Source: Pseudomonas sp. SCA2728.1_7
GTDB taxonomy: Bacteria > Pseudomonadota > Gammaproteobacteria > Pseudomonadales > Pseudomonadaceae
Length of the DNA stretch: 64,000 bases
Direction of reading: 5' to 3'
Assembly (NCBI RefSeq): GCF_018138145.1
Contig: NZ_CP073104.1
Span: 620,001-684,000, forward strand
Shown: in pieces, positions 28,125-36,558 of the stretch
Numbering within the stretch: position 1 is the stretch's first letter
Layout of the letters: each line of letters opens with the position of its first letter
The notes under the pieces: generated by a model
The model's input: only the letters and a program-made list of their open reading frames with translations
What the model was told of the DNA's origin: nothing
Databases searched by the model: none
Position numbers and translations under genes: made by a program

Positions 28125-29024
28125 GTGAAACTCATCATTGCTGCTATTTATGTCATTTCCATTGCATACGTTCATTTGCGTGGGCGTGTGCGCCACAAGC
28201 TCGGTCGGCAACTGAGTGACCATTCGACGTTTCTCGCGCCGATCAACTGCTTCCTTTATCTGTTCTCGAAAAAGCCGAACCAGCCGTACCTGGACCCGAG
28301 CGAGTTTCCTGACTTGAGCCCGTTGCAGGCGCACTGGGAAGAAATCCGCGAAGAAGGGCAGAACCTGCTGCGTGCCGGTGAGATCAAGCGCTCTAACCAG
28401 TACGACGATGTCGGTTTCAACTCGTTCTTCAAAAGCGGCTGGAAGCGTTTCTATCTGAAGTGGTACGGCGAGAGCCATCCGTCGGCGATGAAGCTGTGCC
28501 CGCGCACCACCGAGCTGGTGCAGAGCATCGGTTCGATCAAGGCCGCGATGTTTGCCGAGCTGCCACCGGGTTCGAAACTGGTGCGTCACCGCGACCCGTA
28601 TGCCGGTTCCTATCGCTATCACCTGGGCCTGGACACGCCGAACGACGCTGGCTGCTATATCAACGTCGACGGTGAGAGCTACCACTGGCGCGATGGCGAA
28701 GCGGTGATGTTCGACGAGACGTTTATTCATTACGCCGAAAACACCACCGACAAGAACCGCATCATCCTGTTCTGCGACATTGAGCGGCCGATGAAGTACC
28801 GCTGGGCCGCAGCGTTCAACGCCTGGTTCAGCCGTAGCGTTATGTCGGCGGCAGGTGCACCGAACGATGCTGGCGACCGTACTGGCGGAATCAACCGTTT
28901 GTTTACCCGGATCTACAAGATCCGCCTGCGTGGCAAAGAGCTGAAAAAGCGTAATCGCAAGCGCTACTACATGGAGAAGTGGGCGATCTTCGGTGGCTTG
29001 CTGGCGGTGTTCATTCTGATCTGA
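28125..29024 (+). CDS. lpxO: Lipid A 2-hydroxylase LpxO
   Basis: Fe2+/2-oxoglutarate-dependent dioxygenase that hydroxylates secondary laurate chains of lipid A. It belongs to the aspartyl/asparaginyl beta-hydroxylase family; the iron site is His155, Asp157 (in VRHRDPYAG) and His202 (FIHYAEN), numbered from this start. An N-terminal membrane anchor spans about 1-17 and a second hydrophobic stretch ends the protein (FGGLLAVFILI). GTG at 28125 gives 299 residues and the sequence MKLIIAAIYV; a GTG four codons earlier is an alternative. No strong ribosome site precedes either. Confidence 0.9.
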   Translation: MKLIIAAIYVISIAYVHLRGRVRHKLGRQLSDHSTFLAPINCFLYLFSKKPNQPYLDPSEFPDLSPLQAHWEEIREEGQNLLRAGEIKRSNQYDDVGFNSFFKSGWKRFYLKWYGESHPSAMKLCPRTTELVQSIGSIKAAMFAELPPGSKLVRHRDPYAGSYRYHLGLDTPNDAGCYINVDGESYHWRDGEAVMFDETFIHYAENTTDKNRIILFCDIERPMKYRWAAAFNAWFSRSVMSAAGAPNDAGDRTGGINRLFTRIYKIRLRGKELKKRNRKRYYMEKWAIFGGLLAVFILI

Positions 29025-29049
29025 ATTCAAAGCAGACGCTGCTGACGCC

Positions 29050-29114
29050 ATCGCGAGCAGGCTCACTCCTACATTTGAAATGCGTTCCCCTGTAGGAGTG
29101 AGCCTGCTCGCGAT
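29050..29114. repeat. REP pair, tail-to-tail orientation
   Basis: Same arms as the 25995 copy (ATCGCGAGCAGGCTCACTCC and complement), with centre TTTGAAATGCGTTCCCC. Between the convergent ends of lpxO and ku. Confidence 0.85.
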
Positions 29115-29141
29115 GACGATCTCAAGGGCAACCGATTACTA

Positions 29142-30008
29142 TCAGGAAGCCTTCTTGGTCTTCTTTGCCGGCGCAGCTTTCGCCGGTTTCTCAGCCTTCG
29201 CCTTCGGCTTGGCCGTCGCTTTCCCACCCAGACTGCGTTTAAGCAGCTCGGTCAAGTCGATCACATCAGCGGTTTTGCGCTCTTCCTCACCACCCACCGT
29301 TTCAACATCCTCGATCTTGCCTTCATGGGCCTTTTTCTCGACCAGGGCCATGATCTTGTCTTCGAACTCATCCTTGTAATCCTCGGGCTTCCAGTCCGCG
29401 CTCATGTCCTGCACCAGCCGTTTGGCCATGTCCAGTTCACCCTTGGCCAGCTGCGGCTTGGTCACTTCAGGACCTAATTCCAACTCATCGAGGCCACGCA
29501 CCTCTTGCGGCCAACGCAGTTTCACCAGAACCAGTGCAGACTCCAGCGGCATCAGCGCCGCAAGGTACTGGCGCGTATGCAGCACTACGCGGGCGAGGGC
29601 GACTTTATTGGTTTTGCTCAGGGTTTCGCGCAGTAGCGCGTAGACCTTGCCACCGCGTTTGTCGGGTGCCAGGTAGTAGGGCGTGTCGATGTTCTGCAGG
29701 GGAATCTGTTCGGCATCGACAAAGGAAAAGATGTCGATGGTCTGCGTCGAGACAGGGTGCGCCGAGCGGATTTCCTCTTCGCTGAGCACCACATAGCGGC
29801 CCTTTTCATAGGCCACACCTTTGACGATATTCTCCTTGGTGACTTCCTTGCCGGTGACCTTGTTCACCCGTTTATAACCCACCGGGTCCATGCTGCGGCT
29901 GTCGAGCCAATCGAAATCCACGCCCTGCGACGAGGTCGCCGAGACCAGTGCGACAGGGATGTGAACCAGTCCGAAACTGATCGCGCCTTTCCAGATTGCC
30001 CGAGCCAT
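29142..30008 (-). CDS. ku: Non-homologous end-joining protein Ku
   Basis: DNA-end-binding homodimer that recruits ligase LigD in bacterial NHEJ. The 288-residue product has the standard Ku core beginning MARAIWKGAISFGLVHIPVA, and a Lys/Ala/Pro-rich C-terminal tail (about 262-288) typical of bacterial Ku and able to bind DNA. The ATG at 30008 is the conserved family start; codons upstream are not Ku-like. No ligD lies in this window, so its partner must be elsewhere or absent. Confidence 0.95.
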   Translation of the reverse strand: MARAIWKGAISFGLVHIPVALVSATSSQGVDFDWLDSRSMDPVGYKRVNKVTGKEVTKENIVKGVAYEKGRYVVLSEEEIRSAHPVSTQTIDIFSFVDAEQIPLQNIDTPYYLAPDKRGGKVYALLRETLSKTNKVALARVVLHTRQYLAALMPLESALVLVKLRWPQEVRGLDELELGPEVTKPQLAKGELDMAKRLVQDMSADWKPEDYKDEFEDKIMALVEKKAHEGKIEDVETVGGEEERKTADVIDLTELLKRSLGGKATAKPKAKAEKPAKAAPAKKTKKAS

Positions 30009-30198
30009 GGTGAGTTCTCCGAGTGATGATCGGATGACCTGCGGCTGTGACTGAAAGTTTCCCCGGAATGCACGGGGTTTCGGGGACTCGGTCAAGCCGT
30101 GTTACATGTTGTTTAAGGCTTGTGGGTTAACAAATCCGAACCCTCGGCGTAGCGTGGACTCGAAGGCTCTATCCCCGGCCCCATCGAGAGGCAGCGTC

Positions 30199-30519
30199 AT
30201 GAACCGAATTCTGCTTGGCATCATCGTCCTGGCCCTCAGTGGCGGGCTGGTTCATGCCGACGTCCTGCTGGCGCAAAGCCCGACCGGCAACAGCAATAAC
30301 CCCTACAACAGCCCGATACGCCGGGCCAACCCCAACAGCATGCAGGGCACCCAGCCCAGCACTCCACCCATCCGCGGGCCGAGCACGGTACCGACGCCAC
30401 GTCAGCCTACGGTCGAGAACCGGGGTATTGGCAACGGCCAGCCGATCCGCTCGGTGCCGAGCACGCCACCGACGTTCATTCCCAATCCACCTTCGCGCAG
30501 CGGAGACAGCAACCGTTGA
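30199..30519 (+). CDS. Small secreted Pro/Asn-rich protein
   Basis: A 106-residue protein with a clear signal peptide (about 1-20, ending VHA) and a low-complexity mature part rich in Pro, Asn, Ser and Thr (NSNNPYNSP, STPPIRGPSTVPTPRQP, FIPNPPS). There are no cysteines in the mature part. GAGAGG precedes the ATG. It is 52 bases upstream of the aldose dehydrogenase on the same strand, so they may share a transcript. I do not recognise a family; it could be a periplasmic or extracellular unstructured protein. Confidence 0.65.
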   Translation: MNRILLGIIVLALSGGLVHADVLLAQSPTGNSNNPYNSPIRRANPNSMQGTQPSTPPIRGPSTVPTPRQPTVENRGIGNGQPIRSVPSTPPTFIPNPPSRSGDSNR

Positions 30520-30571
30520 GCGGCAGGACTGAGCTTCTGTCGACCCTTGAAACGAACAAAAGGAATCGTGC

Positions 30572-31726
30572 ATGTTGCGTAAAACCCTTCTAGCCACACT
30601 GTGTGCCGGCGCGCTGATCAGCGCTCCGGCATTCGCCGCGGCCCCCAAAGAGCTGCAAAGCGAACAGGGCACCCTCGAAGTCACGACCATCACCGCAGGC
30701 CTTGAGCATCCGTGGGCGCTGGCGTTTCTGCCGGACCGCCAAGGCATGCTGGTGACCGAACGGCCCGGCAATCTGCGCGTGGTCGCGGCCGACGGCACAC
30801 TGTCGGCGCCGATCTCCGGTGTGCCGCAGGTCTGGGCCAAGGGGCAGGGCGGGTTGCTGGATGTCGTGCTGTCGCCGGACTTCAAACAGGATCGTCTGGT
30901 CTATCTGTCCTATGCCGAAGGGGGTGGGGCCGGCGACAAGGCGGGCACCGCCGTCGGGCGTGGGCGGCTTTCGGATGACTTGAAGACACTGAAGGATTTC
31001 AAAGTGATTTTCCGTCAGGAACCGAAGCTTTCAGTCGGCAATCACTTCGGCTCACGGCTGGTGTTTGATCGCGATGGCTATCTGTTCATTACCCTGGGCG
31101 AGAACAACGACCGGCCGACCGCACAGGATCTCGACAAGCTGCAAGGCAAGGTCGTGCGCATCTACCCGGACGGCAAGGTCCCGGATGACAACCCCTTTGT
31201 CGGCCAGTCCGGCGTTCGGCCCGAGATCTGGGCCTACGGCCTGCGTAACCCGCAGGGCGCGGCACTCAATCCTTGGACAGGCACGTTGTGGGAAAACGAA
31301 CACGGCCCGCGCGGTGGCGATGAGGTCAACATCATCGAACGCGGCAAGAACTACGGCTGGCCGCTGGCGACCCACGGCATCAATTACTCGATGCAGCCGA
31401 TCCCGGAAGCCCAGGGTAAAACCGCCGAAGGCACCGTTGCACCGCAACATGTCTGGGAGAAGTCGCCGGGCGTCACCGGTATGGCGTTTTACGATGCCGA
31501 CCGCTTCAAGCCGTGGCAACACAATGCGTTTATCGGCGCGTTGGTGACTCAGGAGCTGATCCGCTTGCAGTTCGATGGCGACAAGGTAGTGCATGAAGAG
31601 CGCTTGCTGGGCGAACTCAAGCAGCGAATTCGCGATGTACGGCAAGGGCCGGATGGTTACTTGTACGTGCTGACGGATGAAGAGAACGGCTCGCTGTACC
31701 AGATCGGCCTGAAGCCCACACCTTGA
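30572..31726 (+). CDS. Periplasmic PQQ-dependent aldose sugar dehydrogenase
   Basis: Soluble quinoprotein of the glucose/sorbosone dehydrogenase family (YliI/Asd-like) with a six-bladed propeller. It has 384 residues and a signal peptide (about 1-23). Family residues are visible: LEHPWALAFLPD, GNHFGSRLVFDRDGYLFIT with the catalytic-type His, YGLRNPQGAA and NEHGPRGGDEVN, which line the PQQ site. It oxidises aldose sugars in the periplasm; electron acceptor and true substrate are not evident. AAAAGGAA precedes the ATG. Confidence 0.9.
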   Translation: MLRKTLLATLCAGALISAPAFAAAPKELQSEQGTLEVTTITAGLEHPWALAFLPDRQGMLVTERPGNLRVVAADGTLSAPISGVPQVWAKGQGGLLDVVLSPDFKQDRLVYLSYAEGGGAGDKAGTAVGRGRLSDDLKTLKDFKVIFRQEPKLSVGNHFGSRLVFDRDGYLFITLGENNDRPTAQDLDKLQGKVVRIYPDGKVPDDNPFVGQSGVRPEIWAYGLRNPQGAALNPWTGTLWENEHGPRGGDEVNIIERGKNYGWPLATHGINYSMQPIPEAQGKTAEGTVAPQHVWEKSPGVTGMAFYDADRFKPWQHNAFIGALVTQELIRLQFDGDKVVHEERLLGELKQRIRDVRQGPDGYLYVLTDEENGSLYQIGLKPTP

Positions 31727-31738
31727 CGGGTATTCCCC

Positions 31739-31825
31739 TGTAGGAGCTGTCGAGTGCAACGAGGCTGCGATCTTTTGATCTTGTTTTTCAAAATCAAAAG
31801 ATCGCAGCCTTCGGCAACTCCTACA
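31739..31825. repeat. REP pair (GCTGCGATC family)
   Basis: TGTAGGAGCTGTCGAGTGCA...GGCTGCGATC paired with GATCGCAGCC...AACTCCTACA; inner AAAGATC stems also pair. The left arm is degenerate. Between convergent genes. Confidence 0.8.
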
Positions 31826-31834
31826 TGTGGACGC

Positions 31835-32935
31835 TTACGTTTCGCGGGAATACAGCACCACCGCCGCACGCAGTTTACCCCGGCCAAACCGGCACATTTT
31901 CTCGAACTCCCCATGACTGACCGGCACGTGCTGGCAATCCATGGGCTGTCGATGCTGGCTATGGTCGACATCCGGGTCATGCAGATAAACAAAATCCTCA
32001 TCGCAATCGGTCACGACCACCCAGTGCGGCGACTTGGAGCGCGTCAGTCGATAGCTGCTGATCAACACCAGTGGCTGTCCACCGGCGTCCAGCAGTCGCG
32101 GCAGATCCAGAGACGCACCGATCAAACACTCAACATCGGTCTCCTGCAATTGCGCCGTGAACTCTTCGTGCACGAGGCGCATGACGTCTTTTTTATGCGC
32201 ATCCCGCACACCGTCGAGAAACAATGGCCCGGCCAGGCTCAGTTGCAAACCCACCTTGTAGCCTCGACGCCACGCCGCCAACGCCAATCCCTGCGGGCTG
32301 CACCCGCCATGGCCGGAGGTCATGAACACCGTGGTTGCTTCCCGCCAGATCTGCAGTTCTTCTCGACGCTCCAGTAAACGTTCCGATTGCAGAGCACCCA
32401 TGGCCATCAGCAGGCACGCCGGGCCACAGGTGAAATCGGTGGTTTGCCGGTAGTAGGGCACCTTGATGCTGCGCGAGTCGCGGTGCTGAAGAATGCGTTT
32501 CTCCAACCGCAGCGCATCGGCGTGGTCTTCGTAGTAATCGTGAATCAGCGCAAAACGCCGGTAGCCATTGCGCTCGTACAGCGCGATGGCCGCAGGGTTG
32601 TCGAGGCGCACTTCCAGGCGCAGGTACGCGCAGTCGTGTTCCAGCGCCAGCGCCTCAATGCGCTGCAGCATTGCCTTGCCCAGGCCGGTGCCGCGCGCCT
32701 CAACCGCGATCGCGATGGAATACAGCCGCGCGAGCGAAGTACCGCGATGAAACAACACCAACGCATAGCCCAGCAGTTGGCCATCGCACTCCGCCACCAG
32801 CAACTGCCCGTGAGCGCGGGTGATCATCCACTGAAAGCTGCGACTGGTGAGCCGGTCCGTGGTGAAACATTGCATTTCCAGCGCCAGCAGCGCCGGCAAG
32901 TCTTCAACTACCGCCAAACGAAAAACAGCCTTCAT
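31835..32935 (-). CDS. GNAT acetyltransferase - C39-like peptidase fusion
   Basis: A two-domain protein of 366 residues. Residues 1-150 form a RimI-like GNAT domain with the acetyl-CoA loop ARGTGLGKAML (80-90) and ALYERNGYRR. Residues 155-366 form a papain-fold C39/DUF3335-type domain with probable catalytic Cys170 (DFTCGPACLL), His304 (SPHWVVVT) and Asp320 (LHDPD). It is divergent from an ATP-grasp amidoligase gene, 92 bases between starts. The association suggests modification and cleavage of a peptide or protein tail; no substrate is known. ATG at 32935 begins the GNAT domain. Confidence 0.88.
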   Translation of the reverse strand: MKAVFRLAVVEDLPALLALEMQCFTTDRLTSRSFQWMITRAHGQLLVAECDGQLLGYALVLFHRGTSLARLYSIAIAVEARGTGLGKAMLQRIEALALEHDCAYLRLEVRLDNPAAIALYERNGYRRFALIHDYYEDHADALRLEKRILQHRDSRSIKVPYYRQTTDFTCGPACLLMAMGALQSERLLERREELQIWREATTVFMTSGHGGCSPQGLALAAWRRGYKVGLQLSLAGPLFLDGVRDAHKKDVMRLVHEEFTAQLQETDVECLIGASLDLPRLLDAGGQPLVLISSYRLTRSKSPHWVVVTDCDEDFVYLHDPDVDHSQHRQPMDCQHVPVSHGEFEKMCRFGRGKLRAAVVLYSRET

Positions 32936-33027
32936 ATGACCACCGTAAAAGTTGCGTAACGAAACGAGACTTTCGAAAAACTTCGTGCTTAATAGAAAAG
33001 GTCTTGTTCTCCAACGGATCAATCTCT

Positions 33028-34602
33028 ATGTCAGCGGTACAGGGTCATTGGCGCGAAGTATCCGAGCAAAGTTTGCCGGCGGCAACTTATTTAAAATCAG
33101 CGATTAAAACATCCAGTCAGGTTTTGATTATTGTCGAACGCAAGGAAGACTGGGCTTCATATTTCCCCAGCGAAGACATCCTGACGGCGCAGGAATACCT
33201 CGAGCACAGCTGTGACAGCGAACCGGGCAAGCGCATGCAGGTGATCAACCTGTGTCGCAGCTACAAGTACCTGGGCCACGGCTACTACTGCTCGTTGCTC
33301 GCCGAAGCGCGGGGGCACAAGGTGATTCCGTCGGTGCGCACCATCAGCGAGCTGACGAAAAAATCACTCTACGGCCTGGCGCTGGACGATCTCGATAAAA
33401 CCCTGGAGAAAGCCCTCAGTCATCATCTCTACAGTGATACCGAAGGCTTTACTCTGACCCTGTATTTTGGCCGAACACATATCGAGCCATTACAGGATCT
33501 GGCACGGCAGTTGTTTGAAGTGTTTCCCTGTCCGATTCTGTTAGTTGAGTTCCGTCGAACTAACGGCTGGCACATCGAATGGATAAAGTCAGGTGCCCTG
33601 CACAAGTTGCGCGATGATCAGGAAGATCAGTTCGCCAATGCGCTGGACGGTTTCAGCCGTAAAGTCTGGCGTGTACCGCGCTCGCCGCAAGTAGCGCGTT
33701 ACGACCTGGCGATACTGCACGATCCACAAGAAGCTTTGCCGCCATCCAATGCCAAGGCACTGACGAATTTCGTCCGGGTCGGCAAGGGCATGGGCATCGA
33801 TGTCGAACTGATTGAACGCAAGGATTACGCACGTCTCGCCGAGTACGACGGCCTGCTGATCCGCGAGACCACCAGCGTCGACAGCCACACCTATCGCTTC
33901 GCCAAGAAGGCCGAGAGCGAAGGTCTGGTGGTAATGGACGACCCGACATCGATTCTCCGCTGCACCAACAAGGTCTACCTGACGGACTTGCTCAACAGCC
34001 ATCAACTGGGCATGCCCGCCACCGAAATTCTCTACAAGGAGCGACCCGAAGACTTCGAGCGCGTGGGCGAGCGCCTTGGCTTTCCGCTGGTATTGAAAAT
34101 CCCCGACGGTTGTTTTTCCCGTGGCGTGATCAAGGTCGAAAGTCAGCAGGCCTTGCTCGAAGCCACCGCCGAACTGTTCGAACACTCGGTGTTGCTGCTG
34201 GCTCAGGAGTTTTTCTACACCGAGTACGACTGGCGTATCGGTGTACTCAACCGCAAACCGATCTTCGCCTGCCAATACTTCATGTCCAAGGGCCACTGGC
34301 AAATCTACAACCACAAGGCCAAGGGTCAGGACGTCAACGGCGAATGCCGGACGATGGCGATCCACGAGGCGCCACGCGCTGTAGTGGAACTGGCGGTGAA
34401 GACCGCCAACCTGATCGGCGACGGCCTCTACGGCGTCGATCTGAAGCAGGCCGGCGACAAAGTGGTGGTGATCGAAGTCAACGACAACCCCAACCTCGAC
34501 GCCGGCATTGAAGACGCCTATTTGCACGACGATCTGTATTCACTGGTGCTGGAAGAATTCGTGCGCCGTCTGGAACTCAAGCGTCGCGGTCAGGCCTGGT
34601 GA
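33028..34602 (+). CDS. RimK-like ATP-grasp amidoligase with RLAN-type N-terminal domain
   Basis: A 524-residue protein. The N-terminal half (about 30-230) matches the RLAN domain that precedes some RimK-like ATP-grasp ligases; the C-terminal half (about 270-500) is the ATP-grasp with SILRCTNKVYLTDLL, GFPLVLKIPDGCFSRGV and the metal-binding EVNDNPNLDAG. Such enzymes form amide bonds using ATP, often adding amino acids to protein or peptide ends. The ATG at 33028 is the second in frame and follows CGGA. It is 7 bases before the CorA-family gene and divergent from the GNAT-C39 gene. Confidence 0.88.
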   Translation: MSAVQGHWREVSEQSLPAATYLKSAIKTSSQVLIIVERKEDWASYFPSEDILTAQEYLEHSCDSEPGKRMQVINLCRSYKYLGHGYYCSLLAEARGHKVIPSVRTISELTKKSLYGLALDDLDKTLEKALSHHLYSDTEGFTLTLYFGRTHIEPLQDLARQLFEVFPCPILLVEFRRTNGWHIEWIKSGALHKLRDDQEDQFANALDGFSRKVWRVPRSPQVARYDLAILHDPQEALPPSNAKALTNFVRVGKGMGIDVELIERKDYARLAEYDGLLIRETTSVDSHTYRFAKKAESEGLVVMDDPTSILRCTNKVYLTDLLNSHQLGMPATEILYKERPEDFERVGERLGFPLVLKIPDGCFSRGVIKVESQQALLEATAELFEHSVLLLAQEFFYTEYDWRIGVLNRKPIFACQYFMSKGHWQIYNHKAKGQDVNGECRTMAIHEAPRAVVELAVKTANLIGDGLYGVDLKQAGDKVVVIEVNDNPNLDAGIEDAYLHDDLYSLVLEEFVRRLELKRRGQAW

Positions 34603-34609
34603 TGCGCCG

Positions 34610-35533
34610 ATGATCAACAGCTTTGCACTGAGCCACGGCGCCCTGCAGCGGGTCGAACGACTGGACGCCGAGGTGATGCTTTTCAGCAACCCTGATGTTG
34701 CCGAACGCGATTTGCTACACAGTCATTTCAAGGTCGATGAGCATGCACTGGAGTCAGCGCTGGATCCGGACGAGGTCTCGCGCATCGAGTTTCACCCCGA
34801 CCATTTGTTCCTGATCTGGAAGCGCCCGGAAAACTATTCCGGTGGCGGCACGCTGGCATTTGAGGTGTCGTCCTGCGGATTGCTGTTCGCGCCGGGGCAA
34901 TTGCTGGTGATCGCCACCGACGACACGCCGCTGCACGGCCTCGGCACCCGCCAGCCGCTGAATACGCCGCTGGATGTCTTGCTCGACCTGCTGTTCAACA
35001 ACATCCACCACTACCTCGGGCACCTGAAGGTGATCAAACTGGTCGCCCGCGAGCTGCAGCAGAAATTCAATGCATCGATGCAGAACCAGCACTTGGTGCA
35101 GATGTTCAACCTCAGCGAAAGCCTGATCTATTACATCAACGCGCTGCACAGCAACGGCGCGGTGCTGACCCGCCTGCGCAATCATGCCGAGAAGCAGCAT
35201 TTCGGCAGTGAGGCGATTGGCCTGATCGACGACCTGATCATCGAAAACAACCAGTGCTACAAGCAGGCGGAAATCTACTCCACGGTGTTTTCCGGGTTGA
35301 TCGATGCGCGCGGCAATCTGATGAACAACAGCATGAACAACCTGCTGCGCAAACTGACATTGATCAACGTGGTGTTTCTGCCGTTGAACCTGATTGCCAG
35401 TATTGGTGGCATGTCGGAGTTCAGCATGATGACGGCGGGGACGCCGTGGTGGGTTTCCTATCCGTTGTTTCTGGCGGTGATGTTGTTGGGGGCGGGGGGG
35501 ATGTTGTTTGGGTTGCGGCGTTTGGCCAGATGA
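34610..35533 (+). CDS. CorA-family divalent cation transporter, GMS variant
   Basis: A 307-residue protein with a large cytoplasmic N-terminal domain, a long helix and two C-terminal membrane segments (about 247-267 and 280-300), as in CorA/ZntB channels. The pore-loop signature, GMN in CorA, reads GGMSEFSMM here, with Ser in place of Asn. This group may transport another ion or act differently. The gene begins 7 bases after the amidoligase stop, so they are co-transcribed. ATG at 34610. Confidence 0.85.
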   Translation: MINSFALSHGALQRVERLDAEVMLFSNPDVAERDLLHSHFKVDEHALESALDPDEVSRIEFHPDHLFLIWKRPENYSGGGTLAFEVSSCGLLFAPGQLLVIATDDTPLHGLGTRQPLNTPLDVLLDLLFNNIHHYLGHLKVIKLVARELQQKFNASMQNQHLVQMFNLSESLIYYINALHSNGAVLTRLRNHAEKQHFGSEAIGLIDDLIIENNQCYKQAEIYSTVFSGLIDARGNLMNNSMNNLLRKLTLINVVFLPLNLIASIGGMSEFSMMTAGTPWWVSYPLFLAVMLLGAGGMLFGLRRLAR

Positions 35534-35556
35534 TTTGTAGTGACTGATCGAACGCT

Positions 35557-35625
35557 TTCGCGAGCAGGCTCGCTCCCACAGGGGAAAATGCATTTCAACA
35601 GGGTGGGAGCGAGCCTGCTCGCGAA
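35557..35625. repeat. REP pair (GCTCCCACA variant)
   Basis: TTCGCGAGCAGGCTCGCTCC...GGAGCGAGCCTGCTCGCGAA; the variant has CTCGCTCCCACA where most copies have CTCACTCCTACA. Confidence 0.85.
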
Positions 35626-35739
35626 GAGGTCAGTACAGGCGAAGTAAAACTCAAGACAGTCCCGCATTTGGCCGAACCGCCACTGTGATGCCTTGTTATA
35701 GTTCGGGCCTCATTTTCAGCCCGGTAAAGGATCACTGCC

Positions 35740-36552
35740 ATGACTCAATACTCCGCCTTCAGCGTCGAACTGGCCGACAACATCGCCCATGTGCAGATCA
35801 ATCGCCCGGAAAAGATCAACTCGATGAACGCCGCGTTCTGGAGCGAGATCGTCGAGATCTTCCAGTGGATCGACGACACCGACGAAGTGCGCGTGGTGGT
35901 GCTCAGCGGCAATGGTAAACACTTTTCCTCCGGCATCGACCTGATGATGCTCGCCGGCGTCGCCAATGAACTGGGCAAGGACGTCGGCCGCAACGCGCGC
36001 CTGCTGCGTAAAAAAATTCTGACCCTGCAAGCCTCGTTCAACGCCGTCGACAACTGCCGCAAACCGGTACTCGCGGCCATTCAGGGTTACTGCCTGGGCG
36101 GCGCGATCGATCTGATCGCCGCGTGCGACATGCGCTACGCCGCCGAAGACGCGCAATTCTCGATCAAGGAAATCGATATCGGCATGGCCGCCGATGTTGG
36201 CACTTTGCAACGGTTGCCACGGATCATCGGGGACGGCATGCTGCGTGAACTGGCTTACACCGGTCGCACCTTCGGCGCTGACGAAGCGCGCAGCATTGGC
36301 CTGGTCAATCGCGTCTACAGCGACAAGGACGCGCTGCTCGAAGGCGTGCTGGACATCGCTCGCGAGATCGCTTCGAAGTCACCGATTGCGGTTACCGGCA
36401 CCAAGGAAATGATCAGCTACATGCGCGACCATCGCATCGACGACGGTCTCGAATACGTTGCCACCTGGAACGCCGCCATGTTGCAATCCACCGACTTGCG
36501 CGTGGCCATGGCCGCCCATATGAGCAAACAGAAACCCGAATTTCTGGACTGA
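35740..36552 (+). CDS. Delta(3,5)-delta(2,4)-dienoyl-CoA isomerase (crotonase family)
   Basis: A 270-residue crotonase that probably shifts double bonds in 3,5-dienoyl-CoA during breakdown of unsaturated fatty acids. The three acidic residues that define this enzyme in mammals are present at the right spacing: Asp124, Glu144 and Asp152 (Asp176/Glu196/Asp204 in rat ECH1), within AADVGTLQRLPRIIGDG. An ordinary enoyl-CoA hydratase would have two Glu residues instead. It is 6 bases upstream of nudC. AAAGGATC lies before the ATG. Confidence 0.85.
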   Translation: MTQYSAFSVELADNIAHVQINRPEKINSMNAAFWSEIVEIFQWIDDTDEVRVVVLSGNGKHFSSGIDLMMLAGVANELGKDVGRNARLLRKKILTLQASFNAVDNCRKPVLAAIQGYCLGGAIDLIAACDMRYAAEDAQFSIKEIDIGMAADVGTLQRLPRIIGDGMLRELAYTGRTFGADEARSIGLVNRVYSDKDALLEGVLDIAREIASKSPIAVTGTKEMISYMRDHRIDDGLEYVATWNAAMLQSTDLRVAMAAHMSKQKPEFLD

Positions 36553-36558
36553 GAAACC

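Noticed and set aside
35740..36552. Ordinary enoyl-CoA hydratase
   Set aside because: The catalytic residues are Asp124/Glu144/Asp152 with ECH1 spacing, not the two Glu of a hydratase.
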